Assembly: GCF_020687545.1 (NCBI RefSeq)
Contig: NZ_JAJEQX010000030.1
Location: 1 to 45,140, forward strand
From: Ruminococcus turbiniformis
GTDB taxonomy: Bacteria > Bacillota > Clostridia > Lachnospirales > Lachnospiraceae
Length of the DNA: 45,140 nucleotides
Direction: 5' to 3'
Part shown: positions 43,703-45,140 of the stretch, piece after piece
How the letters are laid out: each line of letters begins with the position of its first letter
Position numbering within the stretch: the first letter of the stretch is position 1
The notes under the pieces: model-generated
Databases searched by the model: none
What the model saw: only the letters and a program-made list of their open reading frames with translations
Told to the model about the DNA's origin: nothing
Program-made: the position numbers and the translations under genes

Positions 43703-44665
43703 TTACTCTGCTTCGGAAAAGAGTATCTTTATCTGTTCAACAAATTCAGCGGGTTTTTCTACATGCGGAATCTGCTTTGTGTTATCTATTCCCACGATTT
43801 CAATGGAAGGAAGATAATTCTGATACTGATTTGCAGACAGTATATTTTCCGGATTCGAATTGCCTGTAATGATAAATATACTGTTGGTAAGTTTGTTGAG
43901 ACAGAATGTTATATTTGCATTTGTAAATCTGGACTTCAAACACGCATAGAGATATTTGGAATGTGACTTATCCATGTGTGATGCCTCAAAGCATGTCAAT
44001 ATATCCTTTTCATTTACTTCGTTCTGGTTATAGAAGTATTTTGATACAAAACTCTGATGTATTGTCTTTTTGTTTACTTTCATATTGTAGACGAACGTAC
44101 CAAAAACAGGCATAGACAAAAAGTATTTTACCATCTTTGATCTTTTTGTCGGTGATTTTGCAAGTGATACGAGATTTTGAGGATTTATCATGGCTACCCG
44201 GTTTATAATTGTATCATCATTTGCGCAGGCCATAAGAACAAAAGGTGATGAATCACCGGATACGATAACATCTGTCTTTTCCTTGATAATATCCTTTATA
44301 AAATCAGTAATCATCTGTACATACAAGAAATTGGTATATGTGAGCAGCGGGTGATCAGAACAGCCGCATCCAAGCAGATCAAGCGTATAAACTGTGTTTG
44401 ATCTGGAAAGTTCGTCTTCAACACGGTTCCATTCGTGTGACGATGCACAGACATTGAGATTATGGATAAGAAGAAGAGGAGCACCTGTTCCTTTCTTTTT
44501 ATATGATATTTTTCCAAATCTCCAGTCATAAGAGTTGTATTCAGAGGCATGAAGATAATCATCCGCTGTTGCCAGGTAGGAAAACAGACGATTTACGACA
44601 TGCATTGTTCCTACTGCAGTTCCGCAAAATATTGATAAAAAAGTAATTTTCCTTTTCCAACTCAT
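43703..44665 (-). CDS. Membrane-anchored alpha/beta-fold hydrolase
   Basis: 320 aa from ATG 44665 (AGGTGGT 5 nt upstream; an in-frame ATG at 44728 has no RBS). An N-terminal hydrophobic helix (KITFLSIFCGTAVGTMHVV) anchors it. The fold shows LLLIHNLNVCASSHEW (oxyanion region), VYTLDLLGCGCSDHP, the nucleophile elbow VSGDSSPFVLMA and a C-terminal His in IPHVEKPAEF. The elbow is GDSSP rather than strict GxSxG. Substrate unknown. It runs against the local coding direction, between rsmG and parS sites; the convergent rsmG terminator separates them. Confidence 0.75.
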   Translation of the reverse strand: MSWKRKITFLSIFCGTAVGTMHVVNRLFSYLATADDYLHASEYNSYDWRFGKISYKKKGTGAPLLLIHNLNVCASSHEWNRVEDELSRSNTVYTLDLLGCGCSDHPLLTYTNFLYVQMITDFIKDIIKEKTDVIVSGDSSPFVLMACANDDTIINRVAMINPQNLVSLAKSPTKRSKMVKYFLSMPVFGTFVYNMKVNKKTIHQSFVSKYFYNQNEVNEKDILTCFEASHMDKSHSKYLYACLKSRFTNANITFCLNKLTNSIFIITGNSNPENILSANQYQNYLPSIEIVGIDNTKQIPHVEKPAEFVEQIKILFSEAE

Positions 44666-44903
44666 ATAAGACCACCTGTTTTTAATATTTGTTAAAGTCA
44701 GAAAATAGAAAACTATTGTGTCTGACATTACTTATTTTTTATTATACTACATGGACATGGCCAATTCAAGAAACGGTTCAAATCTTTAGCATAGCCTTAA
44801 AACTTCAATTACTGAAAGTGGATAACGACACATTTCGGAATTATAAGATGTTGACATGATCTTAGACAGGTACTGACTTTGGCTCGTTTCCAGTAAAAAT
44901 AAA

Positions 44904-44919
44904 TGTTTCACGTGAAACA
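44904..44919. promoter_or_regulatory. parS site, perfect consensus
   Basis: TGTTTCACGTGAAACA, the exact 16-bp ParB/Spo0J binding palindrome, extended by one A/T pair each side. Origin-proximal location is typical. The surrounding gene-free stretch 44666-45140 holds this site, a second parS, an inverted repeat AGTGTAT/ATACACT (44949-44969) and a minus-strand terminator. Confidence 0.93.
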
Positions 44920-45000
44920 TTGAAAACTACTTTCACACTGCAGCGGAAAGTGTATCGTAAATATACACTGAAAATAAAAAAAGATTTATATAAAAAAACA

Positions 45001-45016
45001 TGTTTCACGTGAAAGT
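45001..45016. promoter_or_regulatory. Second parS-like site
   Basis: TGTTTCACGTGAAAGT, 14 of 16 matches to parS, 97 bp from the perfect site. A TATAAT (45022-45027) follows immediately, so ParB or Noc-like binding could also affect a promoter. Confidence 0.7.
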
Positions 45017-45056
45017 TAGTGTATAATTATTATTGGCAAAGATAGGAATTCTTCCT

Positions 45057-45092
45057 AAATAAAAAGGGAAGCAGAGAAAATCCCTACTTCCC
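45057..45092 (-). terminator. Terminator of a minus-strand gene beyond the window
   Basis: Minus strand GGGAAGTA (45092-45085) pairs with TGCTTCCC (45073-45066), followed by TTTTTATTT. It implies a leftward gene ending just past 45100; its end cannot be identified from the remaining bases. Confidence 0.7.
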
Positions 45093-45140
45093 AATCATAC
45101 AGTTTTTCTTTATGATGTTAGTTGCGAAATAAAACACGTA

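Noticed and set aside
44817..44825. Isolated DnaA-box-like 9-mer AGTGGATAA
   Set aside because: Single 8/9 match in AT-rich DNA; expected by chance and not clustered.

Overview
The window is the replication-origin region of a low-to-mid GC, Gram-positive, probably spore-forming gut Firmicute, most likely a Lachnospiraceae (Mediterraneibacter/Dorea/Faecalicatena-like). The evidence is gene order (rsmG-mnmG-mnmE-jag-yidC-yidD-rnpA-rpmH | dnaA-dnaN-S4-recF-gyrB-gyrA), a BofA-family sporulation protein, lineage-typical DUF5711, DUF6382 and Flp1-type Tad genes, and strong Shine-Dalgarno sites. Genus is inferred; no 16S rRNA gene is present.

Layout. 1-666 is a scar of a mobile element: a decapitated XRE regulator facing a decapitated tyrosine integrase. 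It lies beside a tRNA-Ala/tRNA-Asn pair (757-965). 1073-11532 (minus strand) holds CvpA, DUF5711, an MPN-like/LysM membrane protein, transaldolase, recR, ybaB, dnaX, phosphofructokinase, glucose-6-phosphate isomerase and a membrane protein. 11966-16905 is an accessory patch. It contains a TSCPD protein, a long perfect inverted repeat, a secreted DUF6147-like protein, a DUF4367 anti-sigma-like protein, a lone murG on the opposite strand, an ECF sigma factor, a HIT protein and a soluble orphan histidine kinase. 16947-26289 (minus) is a complete Tad/Flp type IVb pilus operon, with a rhomboid protease gene at its 3' end and a structured leader at its 5' end. bofA follows, and then gyrA, gyrB, recF, the S4 protein, dnaN and dnaA back to oriC near 35.9-36.1 kb. 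From 36283 to 43559 the plus strand carries rpmH through rsmG. The right end has an alpha/beta hydrolase and two parS-type sites.

How it works together. Nearly all genes point away from the origin, co-directional with the forks. DnaA-box clusters lie in the rpmH-dnaA gap and the dnaA-dnaN gap, and a strikingly dense one lies downstream of gyrA. parS sites mark the other flank. The ATPase, two TadB/C platform proteins, Flp1 pilin, prepilin peptidase and TadE-type pseudopilins make up a pilus machine.

The most unusual signals are these. (1) Perfect 21-bp inverted repeats span the 5' end of a Tad pseudopilin gene and keep the frame open in both orientations, so this is a candidate DNA-inversion switch. 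(2) The Tad operon leader resembles a divergent GEMM (c-di-GMP-I) riboswitch, with a promoter embedded in the preceding terminator hairpin. (3) There are 4 perfect DnaA boxes within about 100 bp upstream of bofA. (4) A 27-bp perfect inverted repeat lies around 12.3 kb. (5) Tandem 52-bp structured repeats separate gyrB from gyrA. (6) An ECF sigma gene is separated from a putative anti-sigma gene by an antisense murG.
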